Below, in pieces: positions 50,829 to 60,495 of a stretch of 64,000 nt of DNA; within the stretch, counting starts at the first letter, position 1; each line of letters begins with the position of its first letter. The position numbers and the translations under genes are program-made. The DNA comes from Lachnoanaerobaculum saburreum DSM 3986 (GTDB lineage: Bacteria; Bacillota; Clostridia; Lachnospirales; Lachnospiraceae). The notes beneath the pieces were generated by a model. That model did no database searches. It was not told where the DNA came from and saw only the letters and a program-made list of their open reading frames with translations. The stretch covers positions 324,198 through 388,197 of the forward strand of contig NZ_GL622296.1 of NCBI RefSeq assembly GCF_000185385.1, in the 5' to 3' direction.

Positions 50829-51191
50829 ATGGCAGATAGAGATAAAGTAGTTAATGTATCAGTTGCTCAGGATATTACTGTAGAGGGTCCTAACTCTGAA
50901 AATTCTATGGTGATTACTTTTTCAAGAAAGTACAACTATGAGGGCGAGGAATATGGACAGGTAGATTTAAGTGGATTAGAGGATATGACTGCAACCGATA
51001 TGATTGCAGCAAATAAAATACTGGAAAAAAGTGGAAGCTTCTCATTCTTACCTGAGATGTCACTTGAATATGCTTGTATCATATCAGCAAGAGCAACAAA
51101 GATGCCTTTAGAATTTTTTCAAAGATTACATCCAAGGGATGCTATCAAGGTAAAAAATAAGGTAACCTCTTTTTTTTACGGAGAGGGATAA
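50829..51191 (+). CDS. Tail assembly chaperone (E-like), short form
   Basis: The 120-aa protein starts at the ATG behind AAAGGAG. It resembles phage tail assembly (gp41/E) proteins: VDLSGLEDMTATDMIAANKI and SLEYACIISARATKMP. Near its end the mRNA contains T_TTT_TTT in frame, where -1 slippage would give a longer product (next entry). Confidence 0.82.
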   Translation: MADRDKVVNVSVAQDITVEGPNSENSMVITFSRKYNYEGEEYGQVDLSGLEDMTATDMIAANKILEKSGSFSFLPEMSLEYACIISARATKMPLEFFQRLHPRDAIKVKNKVTSFFYGEG

Positions 51192-51367
51192 GACCTGAAG
51201 ATGGTAAAAATTTAAGAAAAATTGCAATACAGCTTGCTATGTCATTACAGACAGGGATTGATTATTTTCTATCCCTGTCTGTTTTTGAATTGATAGAAAT
51301 AGCAGAGGAGGTGGAAGAGATTGGCAGGAAGCAGCGAGCAAGAGCTGGCAATTCGAATCGCAGGTAA
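50829..51367 (+). CDS. Tail assembly chaperone, -1 frameshift form (E')
   Basis: The T_TTT_TTT slippery heptamer at 51170-51176 can shift ribosomes into the -1 frame. That frame is open to a TAA at 51365-51367 and encodes GKNLRKIAIQLAMSLQTGI and SVFELIEIAEEVEEIGRK, typical of the second chaperone (T or E') domain. The frame overlaps the tape-measure start. Such frameshifted pairs are conserved before tape-measure genes (lambda G/GT, P2 E/E'). Confidence 0.78.
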
Positions 51368-54300
51368 AGTAGAGAACTCTTTGAAGCAGAGCCTTGGCAT
51401 GACTGAAGATGGGATTAGTCACCTTGCAGGAATGGCAAAAAAGGCAGCTGTTATGATCACTGGAGCATTTGCTGCAATAAAGGTTGGACAATTTATTGGA
51501 GATGCGGTCAGTGAGTATTCTGAATTCGAACAGTCAATGGCAAATACAGCAGGTATAGCCGGTGCTACTGAAAGTGAATATGAAAAACTGTCAAAAGCTG
51601 CAAGAGAAGCAGGAAAAGCCACCACCTTCACTGCATCTGAAGCCGCTGATGCATTGGGATATATGGCACTTGCGGGTTGGAATGTGGAGACCAGCACAAA
51701 AGCACTTACTCCTGTCTTAAAGCTTGCAGAGGCTACACAGGCAGACTTGGCAACCACAAGTGATCAGGTCACTGATTCAATGAGTGCAATGGGAGTCGGT
51801 ATAGACGAACTTCAAGAATATCTTGATGTAGTAGTTATGACAAATAATAAGGCAAATACAACTTCTGCAGCATTGATGGAAGCAATGATTGGGTGTGGTG
51901 GTGCCGCTAGGGCATCAGGCATGGATTTCAAGGAGACTGCAACCGCTCTTGGTATACTTGCGAATAATGGTGTAAAGGGTGCAGAGGCAGGTACTGCCCT
52001 GAACTCAATGTTGGTGCGTATTTCCACCAAAGATGCGGCAAAGGCGGCATTTAAGGAGCTTGGTGTCGCTGTCTATGATAATACCGGTAAAATGAGAGAT
52101 ATGCGTCAAATCCTTATTGATTTGAATGGTGCGATGTCAGGTCTGACAGAGGAAGAGAAGAATAACTATATGGCAGCCATTGCCGGAACAAACTACTACT
52201 CAAAGTTTGGATATCTCCTTGATGGTGTAAAAGAAGGTGTAGACGGTACGGCTTCAGCATGGGATGCACTATCAGATAACCTTAATAATTCCGAAGGTGC
52301 ACTGGATGAAATGGATAAAAAGGTCACAAACACCTTGAAGGGTGCAATGGCAAGAATGGGCAGTGCTGTAAGTGATCTGAAAATATCAATGATTGAAGCC
52401 TTTGGACCACATGCGATAAAAATAATGGATGGATTTTCCAATACTATTCCTAAGATTACTGAAAACTTTGTCGGAATGATAAATAAACTCCCAATAGATG
52501 AGTTTATGACAGGTGTAGGTAATATGACTACAGGTGTCATGGATTTCTTGGTGGCGGTCACAGGCGGTGAAGGAGATATAAATTCTTTCAGCACAATGAT
52601 GGAGGAAAGCTTTGGAATTAAGTTGCCTGATTCAGTAAGAAGTGCCATTGAAGTGGCTCAGGATTTCATCAGTAAAGGTCAGGAAGTGGCAGATTTTCTG
52701 ATAGGGACACTTGAAAGTGCGGTCACCGGGGTAGCAGAAAAAATCTCGGAAAACGAGCCTGCAATCCAAAGTGTTATAGATTTAGCAAGTGATTTAAAGG
52801 ACAGGTTATTCGAAGCTTTTGATAATGCCAAGCCTACGATTACATATATAGCCGAAACGGCTATTCCAAATATTACGGACGCACTTCTTAAAGTGGTAGG
52901 AGGTGCCGCAAATGTGGTGGATGCATTTGTAGAATGGGATGGATTCTTGCCTACAATCACTGCAATAGGTGCAGCAGTCGGAGCTGTTAAATTTTATCAG
53001 CTTGTAACAGGTATTTATTCTGCTGCAAAGGCTATGACAATTTTAAATATTGCAAAAGCAAAGGACATTGCAGCAACAATATATATCAATGGATTATATG
53101 CTCAAGATCATATTCTGACAGGAATATCAATTGCTAAGAAATATGCCCTCATTGTTTCAGAAAAAGCACACACTGTTGCACAGTGGGCAAGTATAACTGC
53201 AACAGCAGCTTGGAATACTGTGGCAGGCATTGGTGCAACAGTGACAAGTGCACTTGGTGCGGCATTTGCTTTTTTAACTAGTCCTATAGGTTTGGTGATT
53301 TTGGCAATAGGTGCGATTATTGCTATCGGAGTTTTACTTTGGAAGAACTGGGATACGGTAAAGGAAAAGGCAGGACAGCTTGGATCATGGCTTGGTGAGA
53401 AGTTTAATGCCATTAAAGAATCTGTTGGGAATGCTATAGAAAGTTTTAAGAATAAATTCCCTGTTGCTTTTGCATTCATTGAAGGAGTCTTTAATGGATG
53501 GAAGGCGACAATAGATGGAGTTATTGGTGGAGTAAAACAGGTATTTCAAGGAGTCATAGACTTTGTGCAAGGAGTTTTTACAGGCAACTGGTCGCAAGCT
53601 CTTGAAGGATTGAAAGGTATCTTCTCAGGTGCATTTGGTGCATTGAGTTCTCTTGCCCTTGCACCACTTAATGCAGTGAAAGGAGTTGTTGTTGGTGCTC
53701 TTAGTGCAATAAATGTGGCTACAAATGGCAAGTTGTCAGAAATAAAATCATTTTTTACTACTCACTTAGAGGGTGCAAAGAACACAGTGGTTGGCATACT
53801 TGATGGAATAAAGAATGCATTTAGTGAAAAGCTTGAAGCGGCAAAAAACATTGTGTCTGGTGCAGTAAATGCAATAAAAGGATTTTTTAACTTTAAATGG
53901 GAACTACCCAAGCTAAAAATGCCGCATTTTTCAATAAAGGGAGATTTCAGCCTTGCACCACCAAAGGTACCTACTATGGGAGTAGAATGGTACAAAGATG
54001 GTGGAATAATGACCAGTCCCACAATGTTTGGAATAAATGGGAATAGTGCTATGGTAGGTGGAGAGGCAGGAGCTGAAGCAATACTTCCGTTGTCAGATCT
54101 GTGGAGTAAAATGGGTGGATTTATTGACAGTGCAATAGGTGCATCTGTAAAACTTCTCGCAGAGCGCATTGAAGACTTACAGATGGGAACAAACAGGGTT
54201 CCACTATCAACACTGAGTGATCGAATAGCTACTTCAGGATATGAGGTCGAAGATGCAGGTCGTGACAACGGAGCGGTGTCAATAAACTATGCACCTGTAT

Positions 54301-54422
54301 ATCACTTTGAAGGGGCAGCACCAACAAAAGATGATATTGTTCAAGCAGAGAAAGAATCACAGTCTGAATTTGATAAAAAGATGGAGCAATGGCTTAAAAG
54401 AAAAAGAAGGACTAACTTTTAG
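51321..54422 (+). CDS. Tail tape-measure protein
   Basis: The 1033-aa protein has an N-terminal phage_tape_meas domain (about 70-260; SEYEKLSKAAREAGKATTF, FKETATALGILANNGVKG). A hydrophobic central region follows (FLTSPIGLVILAIGAIIAI) with helical repeats, and a GGEAGAEAILPL segment near 913. It sets tail length. The start is TTG behind GAGGAGG. Confidence 0.93.
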   Translation: MAGSSEQELAIRIAGKVENSLKQSLGMTEDGISHLAGMAKKAAVMITGAFAAIKVGQFIGDAVSEYSEFEQSMANTAGIAGATESEYEKLSKAAREAGKATTFTASEAADALGYMALAGWNVETSTKALTPVLKLAEATQADLATTSDQVTDSMSAMGVGIDELQEYLDVVVMTNNKANTTSAALMEAMIGCGGAARASGMDFKETATALGILANNGVKGAEAGTALNSMLVRISTKDAAKAAFKELGVAVYDNTGKMRDMRQILIDLNGAMSGLTEEEKNNYMAAIAGTNYYSKFGYLLDGVKEGVDGTASAWDALSDNLNNSEGALDEMDKKVTNTLKGAMARMGSAVSDLKISMIEAFGPHAIKIMDGFSNTIPKITENFVGMINKLPIDEFMTGVGNMTTGVMDFLVAVTGGEGDINSFSTMMEESFGIKLPDSVRSAIEVAQDFISKGQEVADFLIGTLESAVTGVAEKISENEPAIQSVIDLASDLKDRLFEAFDNAKPTITYIAETAIPNITDALLKVVGGAANVVDAFVEWDGFLPTITAIGAAVGAVKFYQLVTGIYSAAKAMTILNIAKAKDIAATIYINGLYAQDHILTGISIAKKYALIVSEKAHTVAQWASITATAAWNTVAGIGATVTSALGAAFAFLTSPIGLVILAIGAIIAIGVLLWKNWDTVKEKAGQLGSWLGEKFNAIKESVGNAIESFKNKFPVAFAFIEGVFNGWKATIDGVIGGVKQVFQGVIDFVQGVFTGNWSQALEGLKGIFSGAFGALSSLALAPLNAVKGVVVGALSAINVATNGKLSEIKSFFTTHLEGAKNTVVGILDGIKNAFSEKLEAAKNIVSGAVNAIKGFFNFKWELPKLKMPHFSIKGDFSLAPPKVPTMGVEWYKDGGIMTSPTMFGINGNSAMVGGEAGAEAILPLSDLWSKMGGFIDSAIGASVKLLAERIEDLQMGTNRVPLSTLSDRIATSGYEVEDAGRDNGAVSINYAPVYHFEGAAPTKDDIVQAEKESQSEFDKKMEQWLKRKRRTNF

Positions 54423-54436
54423 AAAGGCAGGAGTAT

Positions 54437-54667
54437 ATGAGAGTATATACAACAATTCAAGGTCAAACATGGGACCAGATTGCATATGAGGTATATGGAA
54501 ACGAATATATGTGTGACAAGATTATGGACTTAAATAGGGATAAACTTGATACTTTCATATTCCCTGCAGGAGTAAAGCTCATGCTACCTGATGAAGAAAA
54601 TATAATCAGACAATCTGTGCCAAGTGACTATCCAACATGGAGGACTATGCTTAATGCAAAAGGCTAG
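54437..54667 (+). CDS. LysM-like tail protein X
   Basis: The 76-aa protein (TIQGQTWDQIAYEVYGNEYM, then FPAGVKLMLP) matches P2 gpX-type baseplate/tail proteins with a LysM-like fold. It overlaps the gpD-like gene by 14 bp. Confidence 0.88.
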   Translation: MRVYTTIQGQTWDQIAYEVYGNEYMCDKIMDLNRDKLDTFIFPAGVKLMLPDEENIIRQSVPSDYPTWRTMLNAKG

Positions 54668-55688
54668 AAAAGTTACATATCAAATACTTTATGACGGAGT
54701 GGAGGTAGGTCTGTCAAGCCGATGTGAAAGTATATCGTATACCGACAATGATTCAGGAAGTGCAGATGAAATCACGATAGATTTGGCTGACAGAAATGCT
54801 GCTTGGGCAATGGGCAAAGGTTTTGTCCCGGAAAAAGAGCATGACCTTGATGTAAGCATATTCTTTCACAACATGACAGGCACCAATACATATCAGAAGT
54901 ATCACTGTGGAAACTTTACAATAGATGATATTACATATTCAGGTGGAAGCAGTGGACATAAATGCAGTATTAAAGGAATTTCCCTTCCGGCAAGTCAGGG
55001 CTTTCAGACAGGTAAAGTAAGCAAGACTTGGGAGAAGGTCACTGTGAAACAGATTGCAGAAGAGATAAAAGGTAAATATGGTATGACTGACCTCTATTTC
55101 TGGGCAGGGGAACCGATAATCGAAAAGATAGATCAGGAAGAGCAATCTGACAGTGAGTTCATATCAAAACTTTGTAATGACCAAGGTCTCTTTATAAAGA
55201 TTTATAAAAAGGCTTTGGTTATCTTTGATAAGACTATTTATGAAGGAAGAGGTATAACTGCAACATACTCAGAGCACGACTTTGAAGAGTGGGCTTGGAA
55301 TACAACTCTTGTAGGTACATATACCGGAGCAAAGATATCATACACACAGGTAGATAAAAATGCTAAAGATGAAAAGGAAAAAACAAAAGTTATATCTGTA
55401 ACTGTCGGAGATGAAACAAGGCTTTTAATACTTAATGAAAAGGCTGACAGCAAGGAAGAAGCTGAGAGAATTGCAAAGGCAAAGGTTAACTCTGAAAATG
55501 AAAAGGCTGTAACTTTAGAGTTTACAGCTTTAGGAGATGCCAATATTGTGGCTTCATGCAATATAGAGGTAAAAGGCATGGGAAGGATTGACGGTAAGTA
55601 CTATGTAACTAAGGTCAGCCATGAGCTGTCAGGAGGTTCGGGCCATAAGATGCAGGTTAGTGCCTACAAAATATTTGAACGATTATAG
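54654..55688 (+). CDS. Late control D-like baseplate hub protein
   Basis: The protein is about 344 aa and belongs to the phage GPD/Mu gp44 family: beta-rich hub domains, with QGFQTGKVSKTWEKVTVKQI, YFWAGEPIIEKIDQEEQSD and HELSGGSGHKMQV. The start at 54654 lies about 10 nt after GGAGG. Confidence 0.87.
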   Translation: MQKARKVTYQILYDGVEVGLSSRCESISYTDNDSGSADEITIDLADRNAAWAMGKGFVPEKEHDLDVSIFFHNMTGTNTYQKYHCGNFTIDDITYSGGSSGHKCSIKGISLPASQGFQTGKVSKTWEKVTVKQIAEEIKGKYGMTDLYFWAGEPIIEKIDQEEQSDSEFISKLCNDQGLFIKIYKKALVIFDKTIYEGRGITATYSEHDFEEWAWNTTLVGTYTGAKISYTQVDKNAKDEKEKTKVISVTVGDETRLLILNEKADSKEEAERIAKAKVNSENEKAVTLEFTALGDANIVASCNIEVKGMGRIDGKYYVTKVSHELSGGSGHKMQVSAYKIFERL

Positions 55689-55698
55689 GAGGCAGATA

Positions 55699-55998
55699 AT
55701 GATAAGAATAGGATTTGTAAGCAGTATTGGAAGTGGTGGAGTGTCTGTCACCTATCCGGATACCGGGAAAACAACCACAGAACTTCCGGTATTGGCTTTT
55801 GCAGGGATAAAACAGACATTCGAAAAAGATGATGCAGTAGTGGTTGCCCACATGAGCAATGATAATTCAACGGCAGTAATTCTTGGGAAGTTTTACGCCG
55901 GAGACGATCCAAAGGCAGAGATAAATGTAAGTAATGGAGTATTAAATTTCAAAGACAAGTCGGGAAGTATCAGTTTAGCAGAGATTATTGCTAAGTAG
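55699..55998 (+). CDS. Baseplate spike/assembly protein V-like
   Basis: The 99-aa protein begins MIRIGFVSSIGSGGVSVTY, an OB-fold start of gpV-type proteins, and ends in a Gly/Ser-rich segment. GGAGG precedes the ATG at 55699. Confidence 0.78.
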   Translation: MIRIGFVSSIGSGGVSVTYPDTGKTTTELPVLAFAGIKQTFEKDDAVVVAHMSNDNSTAVILGKFYAGDDPKAEINVSNGVLNFKDKSGSISLAEIIAK

Positions 55999-56006
55999 GA
56001 GGACAA

Positions 56007-56402
56007 ATGGCAAAGATTGGAAACTGGGGGCCTTATCTTAAATTTGAAACCAGTGATAAAAGAATCCTTACATTTAACGGATTTAAAAGGGATTTCGGAG
56101 TCAGAACTACATTACATCAGATAATTGGTGGCAAACCCTTAGTTGAATTACTGGGGAGCGATCTTCAAACAATAACATTCACAATAAAAGTTATTGCTAC
56201 AAGGGGAATGTCACCTAAGAAGCTTGAAAAGAGACTCATAAACTATATGACATCAGGAGTGATAGCTCCACTTGTGATCGGAAGGCGGAATATATGTTCT
56301 AAAGCTATGATTACAGCAGTGTCGGAGAGTTTTGGAGTTGTACTTCAAAAAGGCGAGCTCTTAAGTGCGCAGTTTGATATTACAATGACGGAATACAGAT
56401 AG
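56007..56402 (+). CDS. Tail protein U-like
   Basis: The 131-aa protein (RILTFNGFKRDFGVRTTLHQ, then LLGSDLQTITFTI) matches P2 gpU-type tail terminator/baseplate proteins by sequence feel and gene order. Confidence 0.78.
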   Translation: MAKIGNWGPYLKFETSDKRILTFNGFKRDFGVRTTLHQIIGGKPLVELLGSDLQTITFTIKVIATRGMSPKKLEKRLINYMTSGVIAPLVIGRRNICSKAMITAVSESFGVVLQKGELLSAQFDITMTEYR

Positions 56403-56411
56403 GGAGATTAT

Positions 56412-56723
56412 ATGAATGAATTTCAGTTTGAATTTTTAGATGAGGTAGACAAATCTGAAATCAAAGATATTCTTAGAAATTTGAATAATATCTTCAGACT
56501 GTCTGAAGGTACTGTGCCACTGATTAGAAGCCTGGGACTGTCAATTGATAATGTTTCTAAAATTCCTGTGGATCTTGAGAATGATATTGCAACAGATATT
56601 GTTGCAAAGGTTGAAATATTTGAGCCAAGGGTGTCTGTAAGCAGTGTGGATTTTAAGCATACCAATGATGGAGAAACAAAGATAAAAGTATACCTTGAGA
56701 GGGGTGATGGCATTGGAGAATAG
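56412..56723 (+). CDS. Baseplate wedge protein W-like (gp25)
   Basis: The 103-aa protein (RNLNNIFRLSEGTVPLIRSL, ATDIVAKVEIFEPRVSV) fits the T4 gp25/P2 W family. It overlaps the J-like gene by 17 bp. Confidence 0.82.
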   Translation: MNEFQFEFLDEVDKSEIKDILRNLNNIFRLSEGTVPLIRSLGLSIDNVSKIPVDLENDIATDIVAKVEIFEPRVSVSSVDFKHTNDGETKIKVYLERGDGIGE

Positions 56724-57870
56724 TAACCTAAAGAGTATAAAAGACTATCCTGAAATATCTTTTATGAAGAACTATACAATGGAGCAGCTTGCAGATGATA
56801 TGATTGCCTGGTTTAAAGAAAAATATAAGGAAATCACAGGTGAAGATATTGTACTTGGTAAAGCAGATGATAGGCGAATAATATTGCTTACAGGCGCATA
56901 CTTTATCTATCAGGGATATATGTATTTGGATGATGCCGGCAAGATGGGGCTTTTAAAATACAGCAGAGGTGACTACCTGGAAAATCTTGGTGCACTAAAG
57001 CATATCTATAGGAAGCCTGCAACAGGTGCTACAACTACAATAAGATTTTCAATGACCACTCAAAGAGTATCTGCGATAGGAATTCCTAAAGGGACAAGGG
57101 TGACTGCCGGAGATAATATTTATTTTGCTACAGATGTGTATGCAGAAATAGCAGTAGGTAAGAAGTATGTAGATGTTCAAGCGACTTGCACGATCACAGG
57201 AGCAGCAACTAATAATTATGATATTGGAGACCTTAATACAATAGTTGATATAGTGGCTTTTGTAGATAGTGCAAAGAATATAACTAAACCTGAGAACGGA
57301 GCCGACATAGAGTCTGATGAGTCACTAAGACAAAGGATATATATTGCTCCTGCGTCATACTCAACTGCAGGTTCTGTGGACTCATATGAATACTTTACAA
57401 GGCAATACAGTTCGGATATCAGCAATGTAAGAATTACAAGTCCTGAGCCCGGAGTCGTTCAGATACGATATCTTTTAAAGGACGGTGCAATACCTGAAGC
57501 TGAATCAATACATAAGCTAAAGGAATATCTGTCAGGAGAAAATATAAGGCCGTTGACAGATAAAGTTGAAGTGCTTGCACCTACAAGAAAAAAATATAAT
57601 ATTAACCTGACTTATTATATCAATAAAAGTGATCAATCAATGGCAAATACAATACAGGCGAAAGTTACTCAGGCAATAACAGACTATATTGCATGGCAAA
57701 GAGCTGAGATTGGAAGAGATATCAATCCTGATATTTTAAAGCAAAAAATTATTGATGCAGGAGCAAAGAGAGCAGACATAACATCCCCTGTTTTTATAGT
57801 GGTTGATGAAAATTCAGTGGCGGGCATTGATACACAGACAGTAACTTATGGAGGTCTTGAAAATGATTAA
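56707..57870 (+). CDS. Baseplate J-like protein
   Basis: The protein is about 387 aa and has the baseplate_J layout: IGIPKGTRVTAGDNIYFAT, ATNNYDIGDLNTIVD and GADIESDESLRQRIYIAPAS. It forms wedges of the contractile baseplate. The ATG at 56707 sits beside AGAGGGG. Confidence 0.92.
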   Translation: MALENSNLKSIKDYPEISFMKNYTMEQLADDMIAWFKEKYKEITGEDIVLGKADDRRIILLTGAYFIYQGYMYLDDAGKMGLLKYSRGDYLENLGALKHIYRKPATGATTTIRFSMTTQRVSAIGIPKGTRVTAGDNIYFATDVYAEIAVGKKYVDVQATCTITGAATNNYDIGDLNTIVDIVAFVDSAKNITKPENGADIESDESLRQRIYIAPASYSTAGSVDSYEYFTRQYSSDISNVRITSPEPGVVQIRYLLKDGAIPEAESIHKLKEYLSGENIRPLTDKVEVLAPTRKKYNINLTYYINKSDQSMANTIQAKVTQAITDYIAWQRAEIGRDINPDILKQKIIDAGAKRADITSPVFIVVDENSVAGIDTQTVTYGGLEND

Positions 57871-58513
57871 GTATGAAGATGCTGAACTTATTTCCGTTTT
57901 ACCTTCGGTGCTTTCGTCTGAGCCAAGTAATGTAGCTATCAGCTATGCATACAAGATGGCAATGGAGAAAATTATAAGGTTTTCTATTCAGACATTGCTA
58001 TACGCTGATATTGACCACATGGAAGATGATATATTGGATTTAATGGCTCTTGAGTTTAGAACACAATATTATGATGAGAACTTGCCAATCAATATAAAGA
58101 GACAGCTTGTAAAAAATGCACTGGTATGGTATCAGAAAGCAGGAACTCCAAGTGCCGTCAAAGAACTGATAAACACAGTTTTTGGAGATGGTGATGTTGT
58201 AGAATGGTTTGATTTCCCGGATCCACCTTATACACCGGGAACTTTTGAGATTCAGACAGCGGCAAGGGTGACTGAGGAGCTTATGCTCTACTTTGCAAAT
58301 CTCATTCAAAAAGTTAAAAATGCAAGGTCGCATATCAGAAGAATTACAATTTTGCGTAATGTAGGGATGAGAGAAAAGGTGGGTGCAGGAATAGTAAGCA
58401 AGCCGGAAAGAAACATATATAATTATAATAGTCGTGATGAGCTTGTCAAAGGCGGGTCTTATATAGGTGTAACAGCGATAAGCTTTCCGGAAATAGTAAT
58501 TTATAACAGGTAG
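57863..58513 (+). CDS. Tail protein I-like baseplate protein
   Basis: The 216-aa protein (LDLMALEFRTQYYDENLPIN, ALVWYQKAGTPSAVKELI) matches P2 gpI-type proteins. The start, 8 nt after GGAGG, overlaps the J stop. Confidence 0.88.
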   Translation: MIKYEDAELISVLPSVLSSEPSNVAISYAYKMAMEKIIRFSIQTLLYADIDHMEDDILDLMALEFRTQYYDENLPINIKRQLVKNALVWYQKAGTPSAVKELINTVFGDGDVVEWFDFPDPPYTPGTFEIQTAARVTEELMLYFANLIQKVKNARSHIRRITILRNVGMREKVGAGIVSKPERNIYNYNSRDELVKGGSYIGVTAISFPEIVIYNR

Positions 58514-58528
58514 GAGAGGTAAGAAAAT

Positions 58529-59095
58529 ATGGCTGGAGTATTTAAAGAGGCTGTTCTGACAAAAAAAGGCATTGCCCTGCTTGCCAAAGCACAGGTAAAT
58601 AAAGCAAAGATAGAGTTAACTAAAGCGGTATCGGGAGATGGAAGCTATAGTATATCTGATGATTTAACCCAAAGAACTGCTCTAAAGGCACAAAGACAGG
58701 AATTTAAGTTTGTAGCATTAAAGAGACAAAATGATACTAATGTCTTTATAAAATTCCTTATTACAAATAAGCAGGAAAGTGGAAATTTGCAAAATGGATA
58801 CTATATCAAAGAAGTGGGTATATATGCAAAAGACCCGGATGAAGGTGAAATTCTATATGCAATTGCTATTGCAAATGATAATCAGTGGGACTATTTACCG
58901 GCTTATAACGACCTGCTACCATCTACAATTGCAATAAATTTCTTAATCGAAGTTTCAAATGCTGATAAGGTTGTAATTAGGATGGATGCACCACTACAGG
59001 TCAATACAGTTATTCTGACAGATGATATAACAGGTAAAAAGTATAGGCTTGGAGTCAGCAATGGTGCTTTCTACTATGAGGAGGTGGAAGAATAA
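58529..59095 (+). CDS. Tail fibre N-terminal / collar protein
   Basis: The 188-aa protein (FKEAVLTKKGIALLAKAQVN, YYIKEVGIYAKDPDEGEILYA) resembles the baseplate-attaching N-terminal domain of phage fibres. It ends where the fibre-like gene begins (1-bp overlap), so the fibre is made of two proteins. Confidence 0.82.
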   Translation: MAGVFKEAVLTKKGIALLAKAQVNKAKIELTKAVSGDGSYSISDDLTQRTALKAQRQEFKFVALKRQNDTNVFIKFLITNKQESGNLQNGYYIKEVGIYAKDPDEGEILYAIAIANDNQWDYLPAYNDLLPSTIAINFLIEVSNADKVVIRMDAPLQVNTVILTDDITGKKYRLGVSNGAFYYEEVEE

Positions 59096-60417
59096 TGGCA
59101 AAGGTATTTTTGGCAGACAAAGAAACGCAGGATAAAATTTATAACATTGTCAGGGATGACCAGGTGTATGGATTCGTTGAACACATGAGGGAATCTAATC
59201 CTGCAAAAAAGATTGAGTATATTGGAGCAAACAAGGACTTTACTCCAATTACACAGGATTTGGATCAAAGCAAAGTAAATTATGGTTCATGGGAAAAATT
59301 TCCCGTGATTGCCGGCAATAAACCTTGGATGGTACTTGAAGCCGGTATTGGTGATTACAGGTTGAATGAGGATGACTACACAAAGAGGCTGGATGGATCT
59401 GCTTCAGATGTAAGTAATGCAAGGTATCCGGGTGGTGCATACTCGTGGCTTCCAAGAGTATATACAAGACAGGAAGTCTATGGTGATGATAGATATGTGT
59501 GGTTCAGTTTTGAAAAAAGAGAAGGTTTTGAGGCTATCGGATTTAGAGAGTGGAACGGCAGTAAATTTGAAGAGGTAGAAGGAGTTTGGCTGCCAATGTT
59601 TTATGGCTCGAAGTTAGCTGATAGTGTTATGAGCATTTTTAAGTCGAAAACCGGTACAGGAGATACTAACAGTGTATTTCTAACGAGTATAGCAGGGGCT
59701 GAGGTGTTTGCAGGAAATAAGACACAAATACAACATTTAGTTGGAGCTGTATCATTATGGAAAGGTGATGAGCTGCTTCGTGGCTATAGACTTTTGCAAG
59801 GTGCAATACTGAATGTGATTACCGATTTACTTATTTTATTTGCAAAGACTACAGATTTAAAAAGTGTGTTTGGTAAAGGAAGACAAAATATTAGAGTTGG
59901 AAGTGAGCAATTAAAAAATGACATTGTGTCGGGTGGGCAGTTTATGGGAACTTCAGATGGAAATTCCTTGAATAAAATATTTCACTCTATTGTACTTGGC
60001 TCATACCAGCTGGCACAGGTGGATGCGACAATGCATATTAATAATACAAATGATAAATCTTTTCTTTGCGTCCAAAAAGAAGAGACAATAAACACTTCCA
60101 ATTTTTCTGATCCTGCAAATTATGTTCAAGTAGCATATTATAAAAGTAACTTGCTTGATGGAACTTGGAGAAGCGTTGACACAAGTCGTGTAAAGGCAGA
60201 TTATGGAGCTGTACCTGCTACACTGTATAGTGATGCAGGTATAGGTGATGTTAAGCTTAGAGCAAGAAGCAGCCATACATGTGTTAGACTCTCACCGGGA
60301 GAGAATGCAAGCTTTAGAACATATGATTTTGCGTCTGTGCAAATCGGAAGTACGGATATAGGTAATGGAGTTGGAGCATCTACTATGCTTATGCCACCTG
60401 TTGGATTAACTCCGTAG
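59095..60417 (+). CDS. Putative receptor-binding tail fibre protein
   Basis: The 440-aa protein shows no clear known domain. Its place after the fibre N-terminal gene, its Gly/aromatic-rich middle (WKGDELLRGYRLLQGAI) and its beta-rich C-terminus (HTCVRLSPGENASFRTYDFA) suggest a receptor-binding protein. A terminator follows. Confidence 0.7.
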   Translation: MAKVFLADKETQDKIYNIVRDDQVYGFVEHMRESNPAKKIEYIGANKDFTPITQDLDQSKVNYGSWEKFPVIAGNKPWMVLEAGIGDYRLNEDDYTKRLDGSASDVSNARYPGGAYSWLPRVYTRQEVYGDDRYVWFSFEKREGFEAIGFREWNGSKFEEVEGVWLPMFYGSKLADSVMSIFKSKTGTGDTNSVFLTSIAGAEVFAGNKTQIQHLVGAVSLWKGDELLRGYRLLQGAILNVITDLLILFAKTTDLKSVFGKGRQNIRVGSEQLKNDIVSGGQFMGTSDGNSLNKIFHSIVLGSYQLAQVDATMHINNTNDKSFLCVQKEETINTSNFSDPANYVQVAYYKSNLLDGTWRSVDTSRVKADYGAVPATLYSDAGIGDVKLRARSSHTCVRLSPGENASFRTYDFASVQIGSTDIGNGVGASTMLMPPVGLTP

Positions 60418-60448
60418 GGTAAAAAGAATAGAATATTAAGTAGTTTTT

Positions 60449-60475
60449 AGAGAGCCATAATGTGCTCTCTTTTTT
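60449..60475 (+). terminator. Terminator after the tail fibre gene
   Basis: AGAGAGC (60449-60455) pairs with GCTCTCT (60464-60470), followed by a T-run. It separates the structural operon from the lysis genes 20 bp downstream. Confidence 0.82.
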
Positions 60476-60495
60476 ATACAGAAAGAAGGTAAATA

